The notes under the pieces are model-generated. The model did not search any database. It worked only from the letters and a program-made list of their open reading frames with translations, and had not been told where the DNA came from. Below are positions 7,383 through 15,055 of a stretch of 18,311 nt of DNA, one piece after another. A program made the translations under genes and the position numbers. Within the stretch, counting starts at the first letter, position 1; the number at the start of each line of letters is the position of its first letter. Location of the stretch: assembly GCA_946999645.1 (NCBI GenBank), contig CAMQDS010000021.1, positions 1 to 18,311 of the forward strand, written 5' to 3'. Source of the DNA: an uncultured Bacteroidales bacterium (lineage in GTDB: Bacteria > Bacteroidota > Bacteroidia > Bacteroidales > UBA932).

Positions 7383-8285
7383 ATGAACTTTTTCAAACGA
7401 AATACCAGACAAAATTATGATATATATTCCTTTTACTCTTGGTTCGTACCCGGAATAAAAGGAATGTTCATACTTCTTGCCCTTCTTATTGTGGGAGCAT
7501 GTTTAGGTTCACTCGTAACAAATGCACTAAAAATTTTTGGAGACATAGATAACTCATATTCCATGCTTCTTTCATATCCTATTATGTTCATTCCCCCAAT
7601 GGTTGCATCAGGATATTTAAGTTCAAGAAATATTGCATTTGAAAAAGGTTATGCTTTAGACAACAATCATTTCGGGAAGTACAGTGTATGGATTACAGCC
7701 CTGCTGCTAATTGCATCCACCTTTATGTCCACATTTCTTTTAGACCTGATAAACTCTGTCCTACCTAAGATGCCAGAAAAACTAAAGGATCTAATGGACA
7801 GTCTGTTACAAGGAAATATATGGGTAAATGCAATCTCAGTATGTATCTTTGCTCCTTTCTTCGAAGAATGGCTCTGCAGAGGAATGATACTTCGTGGTCT
7901 GCTAAACCATAGACGAAAGGATGGCACATCAATGAAGCCAATATGGGCAATAATCATTTCCGCCCTATTCTTTGCAGTCATTCACTTCAATCCATGGCAG
8001 GCTATTCCAGCCTTTCTATTAGGATGCTTTATGGGATTTGTATATTATAAAACAGGTTCTTTGAAGTTTACGATGCTGATTCATTTTGTAAATAATGCTA
8101 TAGCCCTGATTATGGGCAATATTGCCAATTTCAAAGATGCTGAATCATGGAGGGATATTCTACCTGAAAACATATTTTTCCTCCTTTGCATTCTTTCAGT
8201 AATTATAATTGCCATTACCTGCATTTACATAGCAAAAACAATTAAAGTAGTCAGACCTCAGGGAAGTTGCAAAGAAATAATATAG
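7383..8285 (+). CDS. CPBP-family intramembrane glutamic protease (CaaX/Abi type)
   Basis: A 300-residue polytopic membrane protein with about eight hydrophobic segments. The three conserved motifs of the CPBP/Abi family are present: EEWLCR (E161, E162, R166), FAVIHF (H201) and HFVNN (H234 to N238). The glutamates and histidines form the active site in this group (Rce1, MroQ, bacteriocin self-immunity proteins). The ATG at 7383 is preferred over an in-frame ATG at 7347, because the latter overlaps the preceding gene by 29 bases and adds a tail unlike the family. Substrate unknown. In some bacteria such proteins work in peptide export or envelope signalling. A strong terminator follows 18 bases after the stop. 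Confidence 0.87.
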   Translation: MNFFKRNTRQNYDIYSFYSWFVPGIKGMFILLALLIVGACLGSLVTNALKIFGDIDNSYSMLLSYPIMFIPPMVASGYLSSRNIAFEKGYALDNNHFGKYSVWITALLLIASTFMSTFLLDLINSVLPKMPEKLKDLMDSLLQGNIWVNAISVCIFAPFFEEWLCRGMILRGLLNHRRKDGTSMKPIWAIIISALFFAVIHFNPWQAIPAFLLGCFMGFVYYKTGSLKFTMLIHFVNNAIALIMGNIANFKDAESWRDILPENIFFLLCILSVIIIAITCIYIAKTIKVVRPQGSCKEII

Positions 8286-8303
8286 TTCACTGTAAATATT
8301 AAA

Positions 8304-8335
8304 ATGCTCCGAGGCTGCATACAACCCCGGAGCAT
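8304..8335. terminator. Bidirectional intrinsic terminator
   Basis: The arms ATGCTCCGAGG (8304-8314) and CCCCGGAGCAT (8325-8335) pair over 11 positions with a single A-C mismatch around a 10-base loop. On the plus strand the hairpin is followed by AATTTTT; on the minus strand by TTTTAATATTT. It sits between two converging transcription units and serves both. Confidence 0.88.
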
Positions 8336-8354
8336 AATTTTTATAATTTACATT

Positions 8355-10634
8355 TTACAATTCGTGTGTAAAGAGATAAATCAGAGGAGACTGCCAGGTT
8401 GGTTTCTCAACATAAATCAAACAATACGTATAAGTTACATTATGTGCATTAATCTGCAAAACAGATCTGTACTTACTTACACCATCACCTGCATCTTTTT
8501 CATCTTTAGCCGTAAGACAATAGAGTGAAGTTCCAAGCTGCTGTACTATACCCGGTTGCTGTATCCAGTTATTAAACCTTCCAGCCATTGGAAAAACACG
8601 TGTCGCATCATCTGCATTATTCTTATTCCAGAATGTTTCGTTTGCAATATCTGCAATACCGCCCTTATAACCCAAACCAAGATAACGTGAGGTAACCACG
8701 ACCTGTGAAGTCTTGCTTCCAGGGGTAAAATCGCCTTTCCATTCATAACGGTAAGCAGTAAGGAAACGACCGTCAGTTCCATTATTTTCCTTCGATGCCT
8801 TAAATTTAATAGCATAAGATATATTCTTATTCTCCTTATTTACAGCATAATCTGCATAGAAATGTAAAATACCATTTTCAAACTTATCACCAGCAATACG
8901 CCTAAGTCTTGGAAGAACCACATATTCACTTATATTTTGTGTAAGAACTGGAGCAGTAGGTCCGGTATAGGAATCTATGCTTTTAGAGCCGTTATTAAAA
9001 ATACAATTCCACTCATAATCACTTTCTGGAAGATGCCAAGTCTTACCGTCTATAACAACACCTGGTTTGTTCAATACACGTGTAGCTTTATGAGGGTTAA
9101 GATATTTCTGTTTATCATTTTCACTTGTAGTATTAAAGGCAGGTTCCAATGTAGCATCTGTGCTGGCGCCAGACTGATAATTATCATCCTTCCAAAGTTT
9201 TGCAAGAGGATATTGTGACAACTGTTCCAAAGGAGTCTTCATTCTGCCGTGCAAAACGGTGAAATTATCCGAAGACCTACCTGAAGGTGACTTTGCAGCA
9301 AGTTTTACAGCAAGGAAATCTCCACCTTTCACATTCTGAAAGTTTGCAAGCGGATCATACCAAGTAGTTTCAGGAAGATTTAATTTATATTTCTGTATGA
9401 ATATGCCATCACTTCCTCCTTCTGGAGCACCTGTTTTTTCAAGAGTAACACCGTTAGGAGCCTGTCCGTCAAATTCCAAAGTTCCAGGAGCAAGATAGGT
9501 TCCTACACTTATTACTACACTTGTAGCCTTGTTTGTAACTGTATATATTTTACTTGGAGAATCAGTCAGGAAGGCATCCATATAAGAAGCGTTTGATACA
9601 TTTGCACTATGTTCTACATAAAAAGAATATATATCTGCATCCTTGGCTTTAATGTCCGTGTCTGTATCCATCTCCCAATCCAACACCTTAATATCAAAGT
9701 TAAGTTCTCCTGCCTTACTTGGATCATCCTGCTTACCAGGATCTACTTTTCCTCCCAATGGGCTGATAATCACAGTATAAAGATAGTTTCTCTTAATGGC
9801 AAGATTATCGAGATTGATACGATAAGGATTGATTGGATTTCCTTTATACGTTCCTTCAATAGTAAAGTAAGTCTTATTTATTTCAGGATTTTCATATCCG
9901 TATATCATTCCCTTACAAATCTTTCCAGTAAGCCCTTGAGCTGCTTCATAGGTCTTATCATTGCTGACAGTCAGACCATTTATGGATGTACGGGAGTAGA
10001 GATAACTTTGCTCAACTCTGCCACTAAAGGTTATCTTTGTTATTTCAAGTTCAGGAACTCTGTTCAAAAAATCAAATCTTGCAGACAGTCTCTTCAATTT
10101 CACGACAGAAGGAAGTTCCACAGTCTTATTTGCAGCAACATTGACCTCATATCTGTCTGAAGTAAGTACAAAACCGGTTGCATTTTTATCCTCACCAGGT
10201 AACTTGGATACTACAATATCCTGCAAATCACCTATTACATTGGATTCTGTCCTTAACTTTTCAAGAAGGGCGTTATCTGGATTAGCCACAAAGCGGAATT
10301 GAAACTGACCTGCAGTCTTGACATCGAAATAATATGTATTCCCTGCACCATTCTCTTTTTCACACTTTATTGTATTGAAATAAAGCCCTGACTCTTTATA
10401 AACAACTGCATACAAATCGGTTACAGCCTTTTCTCTATCCAAGGCTGGAGTCGCTGTTGGATTGACATTATCAACTGATGAACGTGTGGCTGCATTTGTA
10501 ATTGAAAACCTTACTCTGTTGCCTTCATCTGCCGTAGTTTTTTGCAGTATGTCGGCTTCTTTTAAACACCCCGATAACAATAATGTCACTATTGACAAAG
10601 ACAGGGGTAAAAGACTCTTTATATTTAATTTCAT
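8355..10634 (-). CDS. Large pilin-like lipoprotein, probable pilus tip or adhesin subunit
   Basis: A 759-residue surface lipoprotein. It has a signal peptide with lipobox LLSGC (19-23, lipidated Cys23), then a beta-rich fimbrillin-type region. Marks of type V pilins are visible: a likely processing site NAATRSS (Arg51), and the strand IKRNYLYTVIIS (about 285-295) followed by VLDWEMD. Residues about 340-470 look like a second Ig-like domain. The remaining 280 or so residues hold a W-H-L-P-E-x-D-Y-E-W segment (related to the W-x-x-P-S-x-x-E-W of the paralogs upstream), an LPRLRRIAG segment and several aromatic strands, suggesting a distant C-type-lectin-like head. It is the last gene of the three-gene operon, where FimD/FimE or Mfa-type tip proteins are found in known loci. 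The exact family is uncertain. Confidence 0.7.
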   Translation of the reverse strand: MKLNIKSLLPLSLSIVTLLLSGCLKEADILQKTTADEGNRVRFSITNAATRSSVDNVNPTATPALDREKAVTDLYAVVYKESGLYFNTIKCEKENGAGNTYYFDVKTAGQFQFRFVANPDNALLEKLRTESNVIGDLQDIVVSKLPGEDKNATGFVLTSDRYEVNVAANKTVELPSVVKLKRLSARFDFLNRVPELEITKITFSGRVEQSYLYSRTSINGLTVSNDKTYEAAQGLTGKICKGMIYGYENPEINKTYFTIEGTYKGNPINPYRINLDNLAIKRNYLYTVIISPLGGKVDPGKQDDPSKAGELNFDIKVLDWEMDTDTDIKAKDADIYSFYVEHSANVSNASYMDAFLTDSPSKIYTVTNKATSVVISVGTYLAPGTLEFDGQAPNGVTLEKTGAPEGGSDGIFIQKYKLNLPETTWYDPLANFQNVKGGDFLAVKLAAKSPSGRSSDNFTVLHGRMKTPLEQLSQYPLAKLWKDDNYQSGASTDATLEPAFNTTSENDKQKYLNPHKATRVLNKPGVVIDGKTWHLPESDYEWNCIFNNGSKSIDSYTGPTAPVLTQNISEYVVLPRLRRIAGDKFENGILHFYADYAVNKENKNISYAIKFKASKENNGTDGRFLTAYRYEWKGDFTPGSKTSQVVVTSRYLGLGYKGGIADIANETFWNKNNADDATRVFPMAGRFNNWIQQPGIVQQLGTSLYCLTAKDEKDAGDGVSKYRSVLQINAHNVTYTYCLIYVEKPTWQSPLIYLFTHEL

Positions 10635-10682
10635 AATTTAATCTTATTAATCAACGTATACTTTCTATTCACCTGTCATAGA

Positions 10683-12152
10683 TTAACCATTGCTCGGTGC
10701 GCTATCTTCAAAATCATTTGTTTGAATAAGGGTAAATGTTGTAGTCGCAAGAACTTCACCGGCGGCATTTAGACTTTTCACAGTGAATACCTGACGATTT
10801 TCCTTTCCGTCCTCAATATTATCTTTCAACATTATTTTAATCTTTGTTTCATTTGAAGACTTACCATCTTGTAATTCAGCAGTATACCAAGTTGCAGAAA
10901 GCGGAGTAACCTCAAATTTACTATGTGATGTAATATTTGATGAAACAACCACATAGTGGGTCTGTTTTTCAGTTGTATTCTGTATAAAAGGACCTTTAAG
11001 ATAAAGTTCTTTCTTAATTCCGTCCCACTTAAGTCTAAAGTCATTAAGCACAGCTTCAACCCTTATAGGTTCCCATGTGTCGTTTACAAGGACCCCATTC
11101 CAAGGTATATCTTCAATAGTAAACTTAACCTTTGAATTTTCTGTCAAAGGAGTATCGTCGCCTATTTTAATCCTGTAAATATGGTTTCTCTTAATCTGAA
11201 CAGGTATATTTTGATTATCTGATTTTACAAACGGAATACTTATAGATATTGGACGTCCTGCGAGAGTGGCATCCAAAACAATTGATGTATAATCCTCAAT
11301 TTTACCACCTTCTGGTTGAGAACCTTCATATAAATAAGCAGCCTTTTGAAGACGTCCGCCTGTAGTTATGCCCACTGTAGGATCAACAGCAGCAAAACCA
11401 GTAATACCGCTCAATCTCTCACTTAAAGAAGGCACCTTATAAGTAGGAATTCCATTTTCCAAGTCTGGGAATAAATATGACTTACTGTTTACATTATTAA
11501 GAGTGATTTTCTTTATCACAAGATTAGGCACACGAATACTCTCAATGTCCACACGGGCTACAATACGAGTCAAATCAACTTTAGCACCTTTTACAGAGCC
11601 TGCAAGGGCTATATCAGTTGCGGACTTTACGCCCTGATAGGCATAACCTGTCATAGGAATTGCCTCAACAGAACCAAATTTATTCAATAAATCATGGGAA
11701 CTGTTGCCAGCTGCAAGTGTTTTACTTGCAAGTTTGGCACGCAATGTCGCTTCATCGGCAACATCGCCTGGGTCTTCGTTAGCCACAAAAACGAAACGAT
11801 ATATTCCAACCTCTGTAGGATCATTGTTATAAACATAGGTCCATGTTGCATCGGATATATTACGCAAATCATTCTTTATGTTCTTTCGGCTGCCTACCTT
11901 GTTACCCGTTGTCGCATCAAAAACATACAACCACAATGACTCAAGATTCCATTCCGCATTATCATGAATAAGACTTTTAGTCTTTGGATACACTATTTCA
12001 CCACCACGCGGAAAAGAGAGGGTAAAAGTAAGAGAGGAAGAAGTGTTTTTTCCACTTGTCAAAACATCTTGCTCTTGCCTACAAGATAACAGATTTCCTA
12101 CACCTATAACAATGCATAGGAAAGCCATTATCCTAAAAATTAAGTTTTTCAT
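10683..12152 (-). CDS. Fimbrillin-type lipoprotein, minor pilin or shaft subunit
   Basis: A 489-residue lipoprotein with lipobox NLLSC (Cys24). The fimbrillin domain covers about residues 40-345. It includes the N-terminal strand SLTFTLSF, a candidate trypsin-like processing site PKTKS, the ARVDIESI strand found also in the two pilin-adhesins, and IKRNHIYRIKIG followed by IPWNG. Residues about 370-485 form a separate beta-sandwich ending FTVKSL and TFTLIQT, resembling a BACON-like Ig fold. The gene lies 29 bases after the FimB/Mfa2-like gene and 48 bases before the tip-like gene, with no promoter visible in either gap, so the three form one operon. In the fim locus of P. gingivalis this slot holds FimC-type accessory pilins. 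Confidence 0.75.
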   Translation of the reverse strand: MKNLIFRIMAFLCIVIGVGNLLSCRQEQDVLTSGKNTSSSLTFTLSFPRGGEIVYPKTKSLIHDNAEWNLESLWLYVFDATTGNKVGSRKNIKNDLRNISDATWTYVYNNDPTEVGIYRFVFVANEDPGDVADEATLRAKLASKTLAAGNSSHDLLNKFGSVEAIPMTGYAYQGVKSATDIALAGSVKGAKVDLTRIVARVDIESIRVPNLVIKKITLNNVNSKSYLFPDLENGIPTYKVPSLSERLSGITGFAAVDPTVGITTGGRLQKAAYLYEGSQPEGGKIEDYTSIVLDATLAGRPISISIPFVKSDNQNIPVQIKRNHIYRIKIGDDTPLTENSKVKFTIEDIPWNGVLVNDTWEPIRVEAVLNDFRLKWDGIKKELYLKGPFIQNTTEKQTHYVVVSSNITSHSKFEVTPLSATWYTAELQDGKSSNETKIKIMLKDNIEDGKENRQVFTVKSLNAAGEVLATTTFTLIQTNDFEDSAPSNG

Positions 12153-12181
12153 TTTTATTTTTTATTTAAGGATAATAAACT

Positions 12182-13189
12182 CTATTTTGATATATTAATG
12201 CTTCCACCATCCTGCCAATCTTCCACAGAACCTTCAAACCACTGCGAAAGCACAACCGAGCCATCTTTTAAAATTGTAAACTGAATATTATATATCTGTT
12301 CGGGACGTTTATTAACATTCCATCCCCATTCCAAAAAAGCACGTTTAAGATTTATTTTATCAGTAATCGCTTTTCCTTTATAATATACTGATATATAAGG
12401 AATTCTATCCTCAAAATATCTGAAAGTACGGAATTCGGTTTCCAATTTAAGGTCAAAAAGTTTGACTTTCTTGCAATAATGAGTTCCGGCTACTTCAGTA
12501 TGGAACGGAAAATTATGAACTACTCCATCTTTAATATTAAGATTATAGTTATCTGGCGAATATAATGAGTATTCTGTTGAGACATCTGATAATTCTATAG
12601 AATATTCTCCGTCACCAGGAGGAAGACTTTCCCAAGCCACCGTTACCTTAAGTCGACAATGAATATTCGATAAATCACAAATATATTTCTGTTTCAAAGC
12701 ACACTCATCCTTACCAGGAACTACTATTTTTTGAAGATTCCAATAAAGGGGGCTACAATCATCTATTTGTCCTGTTGACTGTTTAGGCAGAATAAGATGT
12801 AATTTATTCAATTCCGTTTTTCCCTCCACGAGTTCAGGATTAAACACTTCAACAGACGAATTTGCTATAGTAAGAACTGAATAACCTCCTGCCGCCAAGC
12901 CTGAAATAACTAAATTTTGGGAATTGTCTGAATTGTTTTTAATTTCTTTTATAAAAAGCCCCTTTTCATCAAAGAGGAAATGCCTCATCGATTTTATAAA
13001 AGTGTTATACTCATCATCATCTATTCTTATATACCTGTAATTTAGAGATATACGGCTGCAATCGTTACAACAAATATCCCTGGTATCTTCTGTATAATCT
13101 TTGCACGACACAAATAGCAACATCAGAAACACACTCGAAAAGACTATTGCGCTCAGTTTTCTGGTGAATAGTGGAAGTAATTTCTGCAT
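12182..13189 (-). CDS. FimB/Mfa2-family pilus anchor or assembly lipoprotein
   Basis: A 335-residue lipoprotein with signal peptide and lipobox LFVSC (Cys29). It is followed by a cysteine-rich start (CCNDC at about 40-44) and strands in the pattern typical of FimB/Mfa2: a line of beta-strands with FLFDEKGLFIKEI (about 71-83), then GLAAGGYSVLTIANSS (about 97-112). Members of this family stay lipid-anchored in the outer membrane, end pilus growth and set its length. The ending WFEGSVEDWQDGG resembles the last strand of related proteins. It is the first gene of the operon reading toward 8355, with a strong -7 element at 13226-13233. Note that pncB, not a pilin gene, lies immediately upstream. 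Confidence 0.75.
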   Translation of the reverse strand: MQKLLPLFTRKLSAIVFSSVFLMLLFVSCKDYTEDTRDICCNDCSRISLNYRYIRIDDDEYNTFIKSMRHFLFDEKGLFIKEIKNNSDNSQNLVISGLAAGGYSVLTIANSSVEVFNPELVEGKTELNKLHLILPKQSTGQIDDCSPLYWNLQKIVVPGKDECALKQKYICDLSNIHCRLKVTVAWESLPPGDGEYSIELSDVSTEYSLYSPDNYNLNIKDGVVHNFPFHTEVAGTHYCKKVKLFDLKLETEFRTFRYFEDRIPYISVYYKGKAITDKINLKRAFLEWGWNVNKRPEQIYNIQFTILKDGSVVLSQWFEGSVEDWQDGGSINISK

Positions 13190-13225
13190 AGCTTAATTAT
13201 TTATAAAAATTCTATTTGAGTTTTG

Positions 13226-13233
13226 CAAAGTTA
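13226..13233 (-). promoter_or_regulatory. -7 promoter element for the anchor-pilin-tip operon
   Basis: The minus strand reads TAACTTTG followed by C, a perfect TAnnTTTGC. It lies 36 bases before the ATG at 13189 and 32 bases after the end of pncB. No -33 box stands out. It shows that the three pilus genes need not depend on read-through from pncB. Confidence 0.6.
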
Positions 13234-13265
13234 AGAAATTAAATTCATTATACCTATTATCTAAA

Positions 13266-14756
13266 TCAGTCTATACTAAATTCTTGAATTTCTTTATTAA
13301 TTCTTTCAATTATATCTGATTTTATTTTTATCATCTCTTCTGAAATATCGACTTTGTAGTAATGAGGATTTATCAATCTTCGTTCTGAAGGACTGAACTT
13401 GCTTAATGTCTGTTTATAAAAGTCTCTTTTTTCCAAAAGACTACGTTTTTCATAAACAGTTTTGCCTTTCATTATTACTGCATCCTGAATTGGTCTATAA
13501 GAATATGACCCCTTTTCAAAAGTCTTGAACTTATACCTGTCATGCTCATCATAAATGGTAAATTCGTCTCCGGCTTCAATAAGTCTGCTTGTTTTGTCGC
13601 CTCTTATGCATGTAACATCAGCTTCATATATTTCTCCATGTTCAGAACTATGTCCAGATATTCTATATGTTATTTGAAAGCCAGGATTTATAAGTTTTAT
13701 GGTGTCTTCGGATCTTTTAAGCACAGGCATACCTGATATTTGCACCAATTTGTAAACGTTTCCAAAACATGGAGCTGCTTTACTGGTAGCTATGGCGTCG
13801 CCAACTCCATAACCGTCAATTTTGGCTCCCTGGCGTTCAAGATCGGTGATTAGATATTCATCTAATGAATTGGTAGCAAAGATTTTACATTTTTTAAGAT
13901 TATGTTTATCCAATATTTCTCTGACTTTTATTGAGAGATAGGCAAGGTCGCCACTGTCAAGTCGTACGCCATAACCATATGGGTAATTATCATCTATGCC
14001 GTTTTCACGAAAAGCCCTTATGGCATTAAGTACGCCACAACTCAAAGTGTCATATGTGTCTATGAGTAGGATCAGATTTTCTTCTTTGTGTGTTTTTATG
14101 TAATCGTTGAATGCTCTGTGTTCACCTTCTACTGTGCTGCCGTATGAGGTAATAAAACTATGTGCCATCGTTCCCGTAGAGGCGACATGGTTATATATTC
14201 CTGTAAGGATATTTGATGTATTTGCACAACCTGCTATTATGGCTGCTTTGCCACCGTACATTGCCGCCCATGGACCATGAGCTCTGCGTGAACCAAATTC
14301 GCTGACAGGTTTGTCCGTTGCCCTGCACACTCTGGATGCCTTTGTAGCCACAGCCATTTGGTGATTCATTATGCAAAGTATAGGTGTTTCAAGTATTTGT
14401 GCCTCAATCAAAGGTGCCTCTACTATTATTACAGGCTCATTTGGGAAAGCAATTTCGCCCTCCTTCATAGCATAAACATTACCCGTAAACTTTATTTTTG
14501 ACAGATATTCTCTAAATTCAGCATATTCATCTCCAGGGAGGAATTGTTCATAAAATTCCGCACTCTCTCCGCCAAGGCTTTCAATCATTGAAATCACCTC
14601 TTCAGTCCCACTGACTACAGCCCAGTTATTATTTTCAGGAGCCGTTCTGAAAAACATATTAAAAACCGCCATTTCGTCTTTTCGTCCAGTCTCATAAAAG
14701 GACTTTCCCATTGTATACTGGTACTTGTCAGAACAATAACTGTATTTTAATTCCAT
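13266..14756 (-). CDS. pncB: Nicotinate phosphoribosyltransferase
   Basis: Makes nicotinate mononucleotide from nicotinate and PRPP, the entry step of NAD salvage; NadD (747-1319) uses the product. The 496-residue protein has the N-terminal substrate motif KYQYTMG (11-17), EFGSRRAHGPWAA (153-165), GTMAHS with the conserved His at about 199, a LIDTYDTL strand, GVRLDSGDLA (the PRPP-side loop), FATNSLDEY and GYGVGDAIATSKA. This is the long form of the enzyme, as in Bacteroidetes and Gram-positives. It sits between the pilin-adhesin pair and the anchor-pilin-tip operon, has its own promoter (14867-14874) and a long leader, and there is a terminator upstream. So it looks like an independent unit that happens to divide the pilus locus. 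Confidence 0.95.
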   Translation of the reverse strand: MELKYSYCSDKYQYTMGKSFYETGRKDEMAVFNMFFRTAPENNNWAVVSGTEEVISMIESLGGESAEFYEQFLPGDEYAEFREYLSKIKFTGNVYAMKEGEIAFPNEPVIIVEAPLIEAQILETPILCIMNHQMAVATKASRVCRATDKPVSEFGSRRAHGPWAAMYGGKAAIIAGCANTSNILTGIYNHVASTGTMAHSFITSYGSTVEGEHRAFNDYIKTHKEENLILLIDTYDTLSCGVLNAIRAFRENGIDDNYPYGYGVRLDSGDLAYLSIKVREILDKHNLKKCKIFATNSLDEYLITDLERQGAKIDGYGVGDAIATSKAAPCFGNVYKLVQISGMPVLKRSEDTIKLINPGFQITYRISGHSSEHGEIYEADVTCIRGDKTSRLIEAGDEFTIYDEHDRYKFKTFEKGSYSYRPIQDAVIMKGKTVYEKRSLLEKRDFYKQTLSKFSPSERRLINPHYYKVDISEEMIKIKSDIIERINKEIQEFSID

Positions 14757-14860
14757 ATCGTTTTGATTTATATTCTATTACCGTAGTCTTTCAGTTCCGC
14801 TTATTCTCTATGTAAAGAAACTGCAAGCAAGACAGAAACCCATATGCAGAGTTGCAATAC
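14757..14860 (-). promoter_or_regulatory. pncB 5' leader with two competing stem-loops
   Basis: About 105 nt lie between the predicted start of transcription and the pncB ATG, much longer than the other leaders in this window. Two possible stems share bases 14821-14823 and cannot form together: 14792-14798 with 14817-14823 (seven pairs including one G-U), and 14821-14825 with 14845-14849 (five pairs). It matches no riboswitch class I can recognise. Regulation by NAD precursors is only a possibility. Confidence 0.25.
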
Positions 14861-14866
14861 AAAATG

Positions 14867-14874
14867 CAAATATA
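14867..14874 (-). promoter_or_regulatory. -7 promoter element for pncB
   Basis: The minus strand reads TATATTTG followed by C, a perfect TAnnTTTGC, with the predicted start at about 14860. The rest of the gap from 14875 to 14966 shows no gene and no other recognisable site. Confidence 0.6.
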
Positions 14875-14966
14875 CTAATTTACTTTTTCACACTCCCCTC
14901 ATGACGGTTGAAGAATTTTTATAGCAAACTCGTCAGTTTATAGTAGGAAAAATATAGTAATAAAAA

Positions 14967-15001
14967 ATTACCGGCAACACTTTATTATTGTTACCGGTAA
15001 T
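14967..15001 (-). terminator. Intrinsic terminator of the pilin-adhesin operon
   Basis: ATTACCGGTAACA pairs with TGTTGCCGGTAAT on the minus strand: 13 pairs with one G-U wobble around a 9-base loop. A run of six T follows, then ATTACT. It starts 30 bases after the stop of the 15031-16947 gene and separates that operon from pncB. The plus strand has no matching T-run on its far side, so it is one-directional. Confidence 0.88.
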
Positions 15002-15028
15002 CATGATATTATCTATATCAAAGGTGGA

Positions 15029-15055
15029 AGTTAAAAAGCGAGGATAGGACGTACA
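15029..15055 (-). repeat. 27-bp direct repeat, copy 1
   Basis: Identical over 27 bases to 17017-17043. It covers the last codons (VRPILAF), the stop codon and two bases beyond. The identity breaks at both ends at once. It may reflect recent gene conversion or a conserved homing site. Confidence 0.8.

Noticed and set aside
8304..8528. 74-residue plus-strand frame after the CPBP gene
   Set aside because: Its start lies in the terminator hairpin and the rest is antisense to the end of the 8355-10634 gene.
9609..10160. 183-residue open frame on the plus strand
   Set aside because: It lies wholly inside the minus-strand 759-aa lipoprotein gene, has no family features and a composition typical of an antisense frame. 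The plus-strand frames at 15652-16218, 2884-3177 and 11694-11939 fail for the same reason.
14757..15030. Possible invertible promoter for pilus phase variation
   Set aside because: I looked for a pair of inverted repeats flanking the promoter here and at 13190-13265 and found only the terminator arms. No invertase gene is in the window.
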